Under the pieces are notes generated by a model that was given only the letters and a program-made list of their open reading frames with translations, did not search any database and was not told the DNA's origin. A stretch of 64,000 bases of DNA from Parelaphostrongylus tenuis (taxonomy: Eukaryota; Nematoda; Chromadorea; Rhabditida; Metastrongylidae): NCBI GenBank assembly GCA_019055375.1, contig JAHQIW010000191.1, positions 271,651-335,650 on the forward strand, read 5' to 3'. Below, in pieces: positions 33,481-43,731 of this stretch. Position 1 is the first letter of the stretch. The number at the start of each line of letters is the position of its first letter. The position numbers were made by a program, and so were the translations under genes.

Positions 33481-34080
33481 TAGGTTGAGGAGAAAGTTCC
33501 CGGAATTTGCCCATAACGTTAACATGTTCGCATGTTTTATATGCGATTTTCACATGGTTTGAAAGCTCGTTTTCTTGCGCATCGATTGATATATAACTCT
33601 TCTATACTGCCGCAGGACGGAACTGAAACGCGAACAGAAACGGCTATTGATGCTTCACGAGTACAAAGTGGGCACAAATGCCGCTGACACTGTTCGTCGA
33701 ACCAATGAGGCATGGGGCGAAGGAACTGTTGGAAAGACAGCTGTCTACGAAGACTTTGGATGGGATGTCCTGCCGCATCCATCATACTCGCCAGACCTGG
33801 CACCGAGTGATTACCACATCTTCCGGTCAATGGAACACTTTCTGCGAGACCAGAAGTTCAATAACACGGGCGAGGTCGAGGAAACTCTTCGAAATTTCTT
33901 CAACTCCAAGGACAGCGTTTTCTACGCGCCGCAAGATCTTCATGTTGTCAGATCTGTGGCTGAACGTTATCGACTCAGAAGGAGACTACTTTGACTATTA
34001 AATTGTCTTTTGCTCGAACTTAATTGATGCACAAATAAAGTTTTTATAAGCAAATTCCGGAAACTTTCTCTTCAACCTAT
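33481..34080 (+). mobile_element. Mariner deletion derivative, copy 2
   Basis: TIRs TAGGTTGAGGAGAAAGTTCC and its complement near 34060-34080. The open frame from about 33617 has the same fusion as copy 1 (VYEDFG joined to WDVLPHPSYSPDLAPSDYHI), running on to LRDQKFNNTGEVEETL and the C-terminus ending RRRLL, then a stop at 33994. The start codon ATG is ACG here. It encodes no complete catalytic triad, so it is non-autonomous. TA repeats flank both ends. Confidence 0.9.
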
Positions 34081-34098
34081 TATTTGTGTATATGTATG

Positions 34099-34131
<33 letters not shown>

Positions 34132-34150
34132 CAAATCATATGCATGTGTA
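34081..34150. repeat. (TA)n microsatellite
   Basis: TA-rich tract following the mariner end and preceding a SINE-2. Confidence 0.85.
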
Positions 34151-34156
34151 TACGTA

Positions 34157-34368
34157 TGGGCGTTGTGGCCGAGTGGTTGTGATTCTCGTCGCAGCGCACG
34201 TGGAGCCATCTCTCTCTGGCAGTCAACAACAACGCATTATGGAATGCCACAGCCAGGCTATCGTCAAGATTGCAAGGAGACTCACTCAACTAATATTCTA
34301 TGACGTTCAAGAAGGAGACGATCAAACGAATTGAATGCTAGAAGTATTGTGATCTGCGTAGTGAAACA
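34157..34368 (+). mobile_element. SINE-2 copy (tRNA-derived)
   Basis: GTTGTGGCCGAGTGGTTGTG start (A box TGGCCGAGTGG) and full body. Confidence 0.8.
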
Positions 34369-34397
34369 AATAAGTACTTTGAAGACAGATCAATAGT

Positions 34398-34491
34398 CAA
34401 AGTATATATGCGTATATATACACGTATATACACGTGTATACACGTCTATGTGTACATATACATACATATATATGTATTTATGTACACATAT
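34398..34491. repeat. TA/TG-rich microsatellite
   Basis: ATATATACACGTATATAC-type repeat between two SINE-2 copies. Confidence 0.85.
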
Positions 34492-34750
34492 ATGGGGGAC
34501 TTGGCCGAGTGGTTGTGATGCTCGTTACGGCGCGCGTGGAACCGAGCTCCATCCCCAACTCGCTCCAGCACTCAACAGCAACGCCCCATGGAACGCCACA
34601 GCAAGGCTGTCCTCGAGATTGCAAGGAGACTCGCTCAACCAGTATTTTACGCCATTCAAGAAGACGAAAAAGGAACTGAATGCTAGTACTACTGGGAGTC
34701 TGGGGTGGTACAGTAGGAAAAAACTGTGATGTCAGATCAAACAAAGTGCT
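34492..34750 (+). mobile_element. SINE-2 copy (tRNA-derived)
   Basis: ACTTGGCCGAGTGGTTGTGA start, full body, tail near CAAAGTGCTATATATATG. It lies in the same orientation as the preceding copy. Confidence 0.8.
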
Positions 34751-35189
34751 ATATATATGTATATGTATACATTGACACATATATACATGTACTCACATGT
34801 GGCATCTTCCCCTTCTGCTACTCTTAGTAGGGGGCGTGTGATACAAAGGCTAAATGAAAAGTCTGTGGAAATATATAGATTGTGTGTCAATTTATTTCTC
34901 TAAAAGCTCTTAAAGAGACCATATCCCCCGTTGAAACGTGTAAGTCAGTACTGAATAAATCTTCGTATTAACAACCTCGTGTCTGCTCAAAAGGAAACAT
35001 CAGCTTATTCAGATGAATTTATGCGGAAATAACTGCACTAGTATTTATAGAATGGGTGTCTTAGTCCCAATTTCCTATATATTCGTCCTCATCATTTGAT
35101 CCGGAAGCGATATTTTTGCATCAGTTAGTGTAATCCCAAGTGCAAATTGGAATTATCAAGCATTTTCCCCGTAACCTCTCAGATGGTTT

Positions 35190-35520
35190 TACCTCGTCTT
35201 GATTGGAAGGTTTTCTGGGTGTTGCACTGCGAAGTACAGTCAGGTTCATTCGCCTAGGAGGGTCACCCAAGCTGAGAAGGAGTTTGACGTATCAACTTGG
35301 AAAGCCCAGCTAAGAGTCAACCGTAGCAGAAATGACCACCGTCTTGGTAACCACTGGCCGCAAGGTAGTAATTTCTCTCTAATGCACAAGAACCGGCCAT
35401 TGCTCGAATGTGGTGACGACATGAGGAAGCCCCGGCCATACTTACGTCGAGATTTCAGGGAACAAAACAGCTTAACCAGCCCAGTTTTTCTGTGTTGGGA
35501 CCTGCAATATCATTGAAGAC
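35190..35520. repeat. Unclassified dispersed repeat
   Basis: Shares CACTGCGAAGTACAG, CAAGCTGAGAAGGA, AAGCCCAGCTAAGAGT, CCGTAGCAG and CTTGGTAAC with 51650-51800 in the same order. No coding function is recognised. Confidence 0.55.
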
Positions 35521-36265
35521 GGGCCGTCCAAATGTCTCAGATTTCCTGCAAAGCATCTCTTATTTTTCAACAATTTCCTATTAGTGATTCCTTCCAAAAC
35601 TTCGTTGAGCTCATCATGGTCGACGTGTGTTCAGGGTGTCGAGCTGGAGGGATCGTAGATAATCTACGGGGAGTTTATAACTTAACAGCGTACTTTGACC
35701 TTCCCACGGAGTAGCCCAGCGGAGCGTAATCGTATGCCGCAGAAGAGTCACCAATGTTTACTCTTCTTCATTTACATATCTCACACCACCGTCATCCCAG
35801 TTACTCTGCAGATCCCAGCACTTAATGCATACCATTCGTTTCCTCGCTTTCATCTTTCAATAAGGTCTGCAAACTCTTTTCGTACTGCTTTGGCTGCTTG
35901 AGGGCTTCCTCTTCTTTACGAATGTCGAAGAATAGTCGTCGAGACAAGTCTTGCAGTTCTGTTACCACCCGGGCTTTGGCGTTCCGATTGCAAGGGGATG
36001 ATGGTAGGGGATCAAACCAGCACCTTACATATCATTTGCTTCGTGATATACTGTACACTAATCCACTGCTTTACTCTGCCATCTGTTGTTCTGTCATCAA
36101 GAAAAATATTCAAGGAACATCATACCTAAAAAGTGGTGCTTGAAAGTGTCCTGTGATTGAGCGAGCGGAATCAGCGAAGCCGATCGGGGAGGAATGAAAC
36201 GTAATCTCGTAATTGTTCAAAGCGATCAATGATTGTCATAATTACTGATGCAGCATCTCAGGATC
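35521..36265. other. No gene recognised
   Basis: I see no conserved exon or named repeat here. Confidence 0.4.
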
Positions 36266-36269
36266 TTTT

Positions 36270-36798
36270 GGTTCTTTCTGATTATGAAATAACAAATGAA
36301 AAACCTATCTCATTCACTGGAGAGGAACATTTCGTGGCAGTATTGGTAACCATTCGAAAGCTGAGACTTTAGGCTACAGCTCCACGTCGCCGGGTTTCGA
36401 AAAAGCCTTTTTTTTACTTCGCTCAGGAGGAGATCTCTTGCGTTGCAGACGTGCATATTTCTCATCGGATAGAGCTCTTTCTTTGGACCATTAGTGATTG
36501 TTCGATAGCGTAATCGTTTCTGTTTCCGGGATATAAGCACAACATTAAAACCAGAAATGGTTACGCTATCGAACAATCACTAATAGTCAAAAGAAAGAGC
36601 TCTATCCGGCGAGAAATATGCGCATCTGAGATATAGTTTTAGGTGGATTTCACATCGTCATAAAAGTGTGTTTCGAAAAACCGGCCATATAGGGCTCTAG
36701 CCAGAAATCTAAGCTTCGGATTGATTCTAACACTCCAATGAACACTTTCCAGCGAATGAGGTCGCTCTTTCATTTGTTCCTTATAATCAGAAAGAACC
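36270..36798. mobile_element. Foldback element, 529 bp, well-preserved hairpin
   Basis: Perfect 16-bp ends GGTTCTTTCTGATTAT / ATAATCAGAAAGAACC. Inner arms are also strongly complementary (AGAGCTCTTTCTTTGGAC with GTCAAAAGAAAGAGCTC; TGTTCGATAGCGTAATCG with GGTTACGCTATCGAACA). The centre is near 36535 with almost no loop. No coding capacity. Confidence 0.85.
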
Positions 36799-36857
36799 GA
36801 TTCTTTACTACTACAAGATTTTCCCCATAGCGTCATATCTGACCTGATATATAGGTA

Positions 36858-37155
36858 AAAAAGGATTAAAGCTCTCGGCGTTAATCAATCCCTGAGGGAT
36901 TCGCCATGCTTTTGACTTCAATTTTTAACTTCGTTTGAGGTGATTGAATGCATATCTGGCCTCTACAATGACTCGCGGTGGCCTCCCGCTGAACCGAGTC
37001 AGTGCTGCTTATCCTCCCAGACAAGTCCAAGACCTGTCTAATACCAATTTACCGACCCCGGAGGGATGGATGGCTTGCTGAGCAATTAGCGCGAGATCGA
37101 ACCATTGACCTCGTGTCCGACGCAGGGCACCTCTAACCACTGCGCCACATGCGCT
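36858..37155 (-). mobile_element. SINE-1 copy
   Basis: Tail at left (AAAAAAGGATTAAAGCTCTCGG), head at right (GCGCCACATGCGC). The 5' end abuts a (TA)n tract at 37156-37185. Confidence 0.85.
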
Positions 37156-37185
37156 ATATATATATGTATATATATATATATATGC

Positions 37186-38290
37186 AGATCCCTTCGGATG
37201 GTAGACTGTGATGGTGCCCATGGAATTCCATCTCATACCAAGTGATGTATCGGTTTGAAATCCACTTCACTTTCACCTCGGCATTGCCAGTCAATAATGA
37301 TTTTCTTTATGGTCTAGCTGATATTACAGGTTGACACGAGAACTCATTCGCATAGCTATAAACTTTACTTCTTTCCTGGGCTCTTTTTTTGCATCTCGTC
37401 CATGAATGTTTGTGGCCATACTTGGGCGAGTTTCCCGTTTTAGAGGGGAATTCCGACTTTTGACCTTTTGGGGACCGCCGCTGATAACAGGAAGCGTCGC
37501 GCTGGTCGCCCGCGGGACAGTCGCAGGTGGGCAGCATCTGCAGATCGATCGCACCTCCAGATTATGCTTGCCTGCTTTGGTCTGAGACACGACGCCGCCA
37601 TTACAGTAGCTGAATCGTCGCGCGGCGTGCTACGTTTCGTAGTATATGGTCCGAAAAGGTTATACTGCCCCTTAAACGGCATGCATCACCTTCATTGATT
37701 CCCATGTTCACTCGCGTACCCCGGACTACACGTGCATCGACATAATTCACTGGGTGGTCCGCATCCCACACTCTCTTGATGGTGATGGGCTCCACCAAAG
37801 GGCAGTTTAGAAGTCGGAACACCACTTCAAGGAGGGCCCCCTTTCCGCTCAAGTATGGCCATAGACATTCTTGGGCGAAATACAAAGAAAAAATAGTCAA
37901 GGAAAAAATCTAAAGATCAAGCTAGCCGAATAAATCCTCGTGCCATCGTCGTGGTAAATCCAAATCATTAACCCTTTGCGGACTGCAGTTAGCCGATTTT
38001 CGCCAGGGCGAGCCATTTCCGTCATTTATTTAGAGTTTTTCCCTCATTCTGAAAAAAACTCTAGGCCTTCTCGAGGCTGATACGAAGCAGTGGCTTACGT
38101 ACGTCTCGGTGGCATCGCACGCCTCATCAAAGCCACATGCCTCACCAGTCAACCTTGTTTCGTGGCAGATCATATTGTTCAGAGCGAGGTTCAAAAGCGG
38201 TCGACTGAGAGGCAAAAACCTTGGGTTTTCACATTGCTCTGAAACTCCAAAATTTTCTCTCCAAGACCATCTACTTAATGTGCATTTATG
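37186..38290. other. No gene recognised; contains TTAA-type MITE ends
   Basis: Blocks near 37490-37680 and 37967 (TTAACCCTTTGCGGACTG) resemble the ends of TTAA-flanked MITEs elsewhere in the window. Open frames here overlap on both strands and look incidental. Confidence 0.4.
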
Positions 38291-38299
38291 ACTCGGATG

Positions 38300-38665
38300 C
38301 CAAGAGAACTCCCAAGTCAGAAACGTAAGCTTCTTTTCGCTCCTACAACGCGCTACGAAGACCTTCTCAGAAATCAAATTCGGCTTTGAACTCTCCAAGA
38401 TTGGTGCTATCGAATCAGTATTAGTGTAGTCTAATAAGAACCGATCCACAGACCATAGCCGAGCAAACGCAGCAAACCGAGTGTGAAACATATTTTTTTT
38501 TTTGCTGGAACAGCGCTCTGAAAAGTCTTCCTCAGAAACCGAACATTGTATTAGAATCGTCGAGATTCAAGCTTCCGAAAGACCACTAGAATTCCAGCAA
38601 AAAAGCTCTGTCCAACGAAAAAGATCTATGACAAGTTGAGGCTCAAAATAACCCTCATCGCCCAC
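38300..38665. repeat. Foldback-family fragment
   Basis: Carries ACGCGCTACGAAGACC-, CAGAAATCAAATTCG-like and GTCCAACGAAAAAG blocks seen in arms elsewhere. Confidence 0.45.
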
Positions 38666-38924
38666 TAAGGATTGGAGGAACTCTTATCGAAATATCAGTA
38701 TTTGTGAAGGATTTCGTGAAGCGGAAAATATGAAATGTTCGAGCTCTTAGTTTTTCACTGTTTGTTCAGCTTTAACCCCTCGTCCCTCGAAAACTGACAC
38801 CTGCCGCCCCTTGTGATCCGCTCATTTTCACTGCCTTCGTGTCGTTTGTCGAGTGTTTGACTCCCAGAAGACTGCAAAAATCCCCTACTTTATCCCGTTT
38901 TTCAGCAGTTTTGTGATGTTATAG

Positions 38925-39045
38925 TGATATATCCAGGAATGACGAGTGATAAGCAAACCTCTGAATCTCGATCTAGCCGAGAGTCGAACCCGCAATTAAC
39001 CCTCTCCGGGGCCGCTTGCTAACCAATACGCTACCGCACCCGGTA
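38925..39045 (-). mobile_element. SINE-3 copy with body
   Basis: Body (TTTTGTGATGTTATAG, TATCCAGGAATGACGAGTGA) followed by the reverse tRNA-like head (GAGAGTCGAACCCGC, GCTTGCTAACCAATACGC). Confidence 0.7.
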
Positions 39046-39210
39046 AGGCTGAAATGTGGGTTCAACTTGTGAGGTCCGAGATTCGGAGTTTTGTGTATAA
39101 CTCAGCATTCTTGGATACAAAAGAGTGCTTGAAATGCTCAAAAAGCGGTTGTTATTGTGCTTTTCTGACTGCGCTGACATAGTCTCCATGTGAATTTGTT
39201 CTCCTATTAA

Positions 39211-39467
39211 CCCAATCGGGACCGTGGACCCACCTCCTCTGCGTCTCTAACCCCTAGTGTCGTAACGCATTGAATGTATTATTGTAATACATCAGTTGTA
39301 TTGTTTTTATTATTCTAATACTTATGACAACATAATATATTTACATGTAACATAACATAGGAAAATAACAACAATGATACAATTGAATCGATACAATAAT
39401 GCATTCACTACGTTCCCACGCTGGGGGTTAGAGATGCAGAGGAGGTGGGCCCATGGTCCCGAAAGCG
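39211..39467. mobile_element. TTAA-flanked MITE, about 257 bp (piggyBac-like target)
   Basis: Imperfect inverted repeats of about 80 bp start CCCAATCGGGACCGTGGACC and end with the complement of CGCTTTCGGGACCATGG. TTAA lies on both sides (39207-39210 and 39468-39471). TTAA target duplication is typical of piggyBac-family transposons (established knowledge). No transposase here. Confidence 0.8.
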
Positions 39468-39599
39468 TTAAGTTTTTCGTCTTGTAACCGCCGATTGAAA
39501 TGGTAGTAGTGTGAAAAGTGCGAGAGTTTTCCGAGAATTGATATATTTAATTTCAGTCCCACTTAGTCTGCAGGCTGTTATCATGAAATTCGTCGTCGT

Positions 39600-40610
39600 C
39601 GTCGAAACATGAGGCGTTTTGCCGGAGGAGTTGAAGAAGAATTGAGGTTGATCTTTATTGCACTTCATTCCCATGACTTTTTTCCGTAGTTGAGGTGGAG
39701 CTGAGGGGGGTCCTTGCTGAGTCCAAACCCGTAACGCCTCCGCCGGAGTTAAGGAAGGCCTTATAATAGTCCTTATTGGACTTCAGTTCCGTGACTCTTT
39801 TGCCGGAGTTGAGAAAAGCCTTAGGTTACAACTAACTTGAGCTGCGTGGCTCTTTTGCCGGAGTTCAAGAGGGCATTAGGTCAGTTTAACTAGATTTCAA
39901 CCCCGTAACTCTTTCATCGGTGTGGAGGGTGGGGCTGACGTTAGCCATTGATGGATTCATACCCGTGCGTTTTTGCCGGAGTCGAGGGTAGCTCGGTTTA
40001 GTCCTTACTGGACTTCAACCTTGTGGTTGTTTTGCCGGACAAGAGGGGGGCCTTAGGTTGGTTCTGACTGACTTCAACTGCGTGGCAGTTTTGCTGGAGG
40101 TGAGGTAGAGATGAGGTCAGTCTTCACTGGACTTCAACATCGTGACTCTTTTACGATGTGGAGGGTAGGACTGCGGTTAGTCCTTAACGGATTTAAACCC
40201 GCGACTTTTTTGCCGGAGTTGAGGAGGGCCTTAACTTGGTTCTTACTGGACTTTAACTCTATAACTCTTTTACCGGTGTGGAGTGTGCGGCTGAGGTTAG
40301 TCCTTAATGGATTCACACCCATGACGTATTCGCTGGAGTTGAGAAGGGCCTTGGGTTAGGCCTAACTGGACTTCAACAGCGTGGTTCTCTTTCCAGAGAT
40401 GAGGTAAGGGTGAGGTCAGTCCGCACTGGATCCAAACCCGTGACGTTTTTGCTTAGACTATTCCTTACTGGATTACAACCCTGTGACTCTTTTGCCGGGG
40501 CTGAGGTTGGTCTTACTGGATTTTAACCTCTTGACTCTTTTATCGGGGTGTGGAGGAACTGAGGTTAATCTTTATTGGGTTCTCAATCCTGTGACCTCAA
40601 TTGACCCTAG
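39600..40610. repeat. Minisatellite, about 60-bp unit, roughly 17 degenerate units
   Basis: Repeated blocks GTGACTCTTTTGCCGGAGTT, GAGGAGGGCCTTAGGTT and AGTCCTTACTGGACTTCAAC recur at about 60-base spacing. Units differ by substitutions and small indels. Confidence 0.85.
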
Positions 40611-40714
40611 TGAATGTAATCCATCCTGTTCGTTTCGTAAAATGGCAAAAAAATATCGCTTTAAGTCAATTTTCTCAAAACTTCGTAAAAACAGCGGTTT
40701 CATCTTATGACTGC

Positions 40715-40805
40715 ATATCCATTTTTCGACCCAAGCGGGAATTAAACCCGCATTCCACCCCTTCCAGGAGCGCGCGCATCCACTGCACCACTAAGGCCAG
40801 CGCTT
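40715..40805 (-). mobile_element. SINE-3 copy
   Basis: Reverse tRNA-like head: AGCGGGAATTAAACCCGCA, GCGCGCATCCACTGCACCAC. Confidence 0.6.
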
Positions 40806-41124
40806 TGCTGCCACCCTTTCTTCGATAAAACCTATCGCAGTTTCCAGCAACCACTCTTTACTACGTGAACTAGTCTTTTTCAATGATATAAAAGCAGTGT
40901 TATGATGTTATAGCAAGTATCTAGGAATGTTGAGTGATATGCAAAATTTGGGACCTCTGCCAAGAGTTGAACCCATGTCTCACGTTCTGCGGAGGCTGTG
41001 TTAGACACGGCCCTATCAGGGCTCTGGCTATCAGCCTTCTCGATTGTTATTAGATTGAATTATTCTTATTATTAATGATTTCTATATATTTTTATATATA
41101 ATTAATTATTTTAAAAAAGATTAT

Positions 41125-41421
41125 GAGCGCATGTGGCGCAGTGGTTAGAGGTGCCTTGCGTCGCACACGAGGTCACTGGTTCGATCTTGCGCTCATGGCT
41201 CACCAAGCCATCCATCCCTCCGGGGTCGGTAAATTGGTACCAGACAGGTCTCAGACTTGTCTGGGAGGGTAAGCAGCACTGACTCGGTTCAGCGGGAGGC
41301 CACCGCGTGTCATTGTAAAGCCCAGATGTGCATTCAATCACCTCAAACGAAGTTAAAAATTGAAGTCGAATGCATGGCGCATCCCTCAGGGATTGATCAA
41401 CGCCGAGAGCTTTATCCTTTA
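41125..41421 (+). mobile_element. SINE-1 copy, near consensus
   Basis: Head GAGCGCATGTGGCGCAGTGG (A box TGGCGCAGTGG), B box GGTTCGATC, full body and tail AGCTTTATCCTTT. It is among the best-preserved copies. Unit B of the duplication lacks it. Confidence 0.9.
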
Positions 41422-41659
41422 TTTTTTATTGAAAAGATTAAATATCTATACAGGACATCACTTACATGTTTCTAGCACCACTGACGACTTAACCCTTTCG
41501 GGACCGTGGACCCGCGGCCCCTGCATCTCTAACCTCCAGCTTGGGAACGCATTGAATATAGTAATATTTCTATTTTTTCATTGTTGTCACAGTCTTATGT
41601 TATGGTATATTCAAACATATTTGTAAGGATATTACATGTTTTGGGCCATCAAAGTCTAA

Positions 41660-41707
41660 GTGCTACACAGGCGCTTGTTTCGTCTTAGCGGGACTCATCA
41701 GTAGCAC
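41660..41707 (-). ncRNA. Hammerhead ribozyme motif, site nucleotide altered
   Basis: The minus strand has helix I GTGCTA/TAGCAC (6 bp, perfect), core CTGATGA, GTC/GAC at the base of helix II, GAAA, a weak helix III (ACA/TGT) and the triplet GTG where the cleavage site should be. Position 17 is G, which hammerheads do not cleave, so this copy is probably inactive. Confidence 0.72.
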
Positions 41708-41968
41708 CGTGCCTCGGTTCATCCGATCCCTTGAGGCTATACTCCTCTGTGAAGGAATCGACGCCGAGCAATAAATCACTGAAAGTCAGATGGTGGGAAT
41801 ACGTGACAGTGGAGTGAACGGCAGTGATTCATTTTAAAAGCTACGAGCTCCACTGCCGGTCACTACAATGTCAGGTGCTTCCATCATCTGCTTGCAATGA
41901 TTTATTGCTCGGCGTCGATACCTTCATAGAGGAGTAAAACCTGAAGTGATCGGCTGAACTGAGGGACG

Positions 41969-42016
41969 GTGCTGCTGATGAGTCCCGGTAGGGCGAAACA
42001 GACGTCTGTTTAGCAC
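41969..42016 (+). ncRNA. Hammerhead ribozyme motif, complete
   Basis: Helix I GTGCTG/TAGCAC (6 bp, one G-U), core CTGATGA (41975-41981), helix II GTCC/GGGC with loop CGGTA, core GAAA (41995-41998), helix III ACAG/CTGT with loop ACGT, and site GTT with predicted cleavage after 42010. All invariant core bases are present. Type I arrangement (open at helix I). Confidence 0.85.
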
Positions 42017-42053
42017 TTAGATCATAATGTCTCAAAACATGTAATATCCTTAG

Positions 42054-42401
42054 AAAAAAGGATAAAGGATAAAGCTCTTGGCGTTGATCAATCCCTAAGG
42101 GATGCGCCATGCATTCGACTTCAATTTTTAACTTCGTTTGAGGTGATTGAATGCATATCTGGCCTTTACAATGACTCGCGAAGGCCTCCCGCTGAACCGA
42201 GTCAGTGCTGCTTATCCTCCCAGACAAGTCTGAGACCAGCCTGGTAGCAATTTATTGAAGCATTGACCTTGTGTGCGGCGTGACACCTCTAACCACTACG
42301 CCACATGCGCTCTTAATCTCTACTCTCCATACTAATGAGCGCATGTGGGCGCAGTGGTTAGAGGTGCTCTGCGTCGCAAACGAGGTTAATGGTTCTATCT
42401 C
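42054..42401. mobile_element. Head-to-head SINE-1 pair with 11-bp target duplication
   Basis: A minus-strand SINE-1 (42054-42312, tail at left) is followed after 24 bases by a plus-strand SINE-1 head only (42337-42401). TAATATCCTTA flanks both sides (42042-42052 and 42402-42412). Unit B has the same locus with a single TAATATCCTTA, so the pair behaves as one insertion. Confidence 0.85.
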
Positions 42402-43731
42402 TAATATCCTTATCAGACTATTATTGTTTGAGCAAGGTCTAAAAGAAGGCGATTTATGGAGAGGTATGCATCTATTGAGTTTTTATAATTAGGAAAATAG
42501 CCATAATACAATTGAATTAATACGATATTGTGTTCACTACGTCGCCACACTGGGAGTTAGAGAGGGAGATGAGGTGTAGCAGACCTTTCAGCGGTGCCAC
42601 TCTTTGAGTTAAAGAAGCGAACGAGGTTGGTGCGGTCTGAAAGGGTTAAGCCTTCTGTTTGTGGGTAGGGGAGTTGCACTTGACACTTATCTAAGTTTGT
42701 GACAGGTTTTTTTTTCGAGTTCTTATCAGTGACTGGACACTTGTTCCGGCTATCTCTCTCATAACCGTATCAGCTGCTGTTTCAGAAGGACGACGTGTTT
42801 TTACGAACTTCTCCTTCGCAACGAAAAACTCACGAGTCCTACGACGAGACTATAATTGCTGACGTTTCTGGAAGCTTCGCGTAGGACGAGAGGTAACTTG
42901 AATATGCTGTTTTTCGTGATATTTCAGGTCTTTTTGGAAAAATACAAGCCTCACAAACGTGTCTGAACTTGTCACGAATCGTTTGTGATAGGGAGAACTT
43001 GAAGCAAAACGTCGACACTTGTCTCACCCCGTATCACCCACCTGTCGTCACGTTGACCGTCGAATGACTAGACCCATTGGAACTACCATGTTTCTTTAGA
43101 GAACAACCCAATGGGCTCTCCTAGCTGAAGGTATCCCCTTCAGCATCATACCTGTCATCTAGGCTTTACGCTGACAAGGGTAGTGAGAATGTCTGTAAGA
43201 CGTAGCTGGTTCTGGTCACACCATCCTTAGTTCGTCGTCTATCTCTCTTCGGATAGGACGTTTTCTATGAGATAGGATTCTGTAATATTCATCTAGAAAT
43301 GTTGAATAACATGCATGAAATTCCGTCCTCGAAAAGGATGAGACGCGGGCCCAGTTCCTCCTGAAGGTTCCAAACTCGGTTGTCACAATTCATTTTTCAA
43401 TCCTTTGGGGACAGAACCTTTTCCACTTTTCCTCAGACTTCTAGTAATCATTCAATAGCCTGAATCTCGATCATTGTAGCACTATATCTGGCTTCTGTAA
43501 AAGCTTTCCAATGCGCTGGAGCACCGGAAATAAATTAAGTTTTACAGTCGGCGCATGATCGCGCGCAATTTCTCCATATGTCGAAACTTTTTTCCCCGTT
43601 TCGTAAAATTTCCTGAGTTTTCCGTATTAGAATTCTTGAAGAAACTTTGTTCTATCATTTCATAGGCCTAGGCTTTTATTGTCATATTCGATTGCCAGAT
43701 AAATCCGCTACTAACCTAGACCTAATCCCAA

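Larger units (their letters stand above)
41625..42050. repeat. Inverted pair of hammerhead-bearing repeats
   Basis: Two units of about 200 bp meet near 41835. Outer ends are GGATATTACATGTTTTGGG and CTCAAAACATGTAATATCC; inner blocks ATTTATTGCTCGGCGTCGAT occur on both strands. Each arm has one hammerhead motif. Confidence 0.85.
41493..42645. mobile_element. TTAA-flanked MITE containing nested insertions
   Basis: The left end CCCTTTCGGGACCGTGG follows TTAA (41489-41492). The right end, complement of CCCTTTCAGACCGCACC, precedes TTAA (42646-42649). The interior holds the hammerhead palindrome (41625-42050) and a SINE pair (42054-42401). Only the right end is present in unit B. Confidence 0.65.

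Noticed and set aside
42839..43027. Identical 62-65 codon open frames at 42839-43027 and 44902-45099 as a duplicated gene
   Set aside because: They recur only because the region is a tandem duplication; there is no homology, no splice context and no sign of selection.
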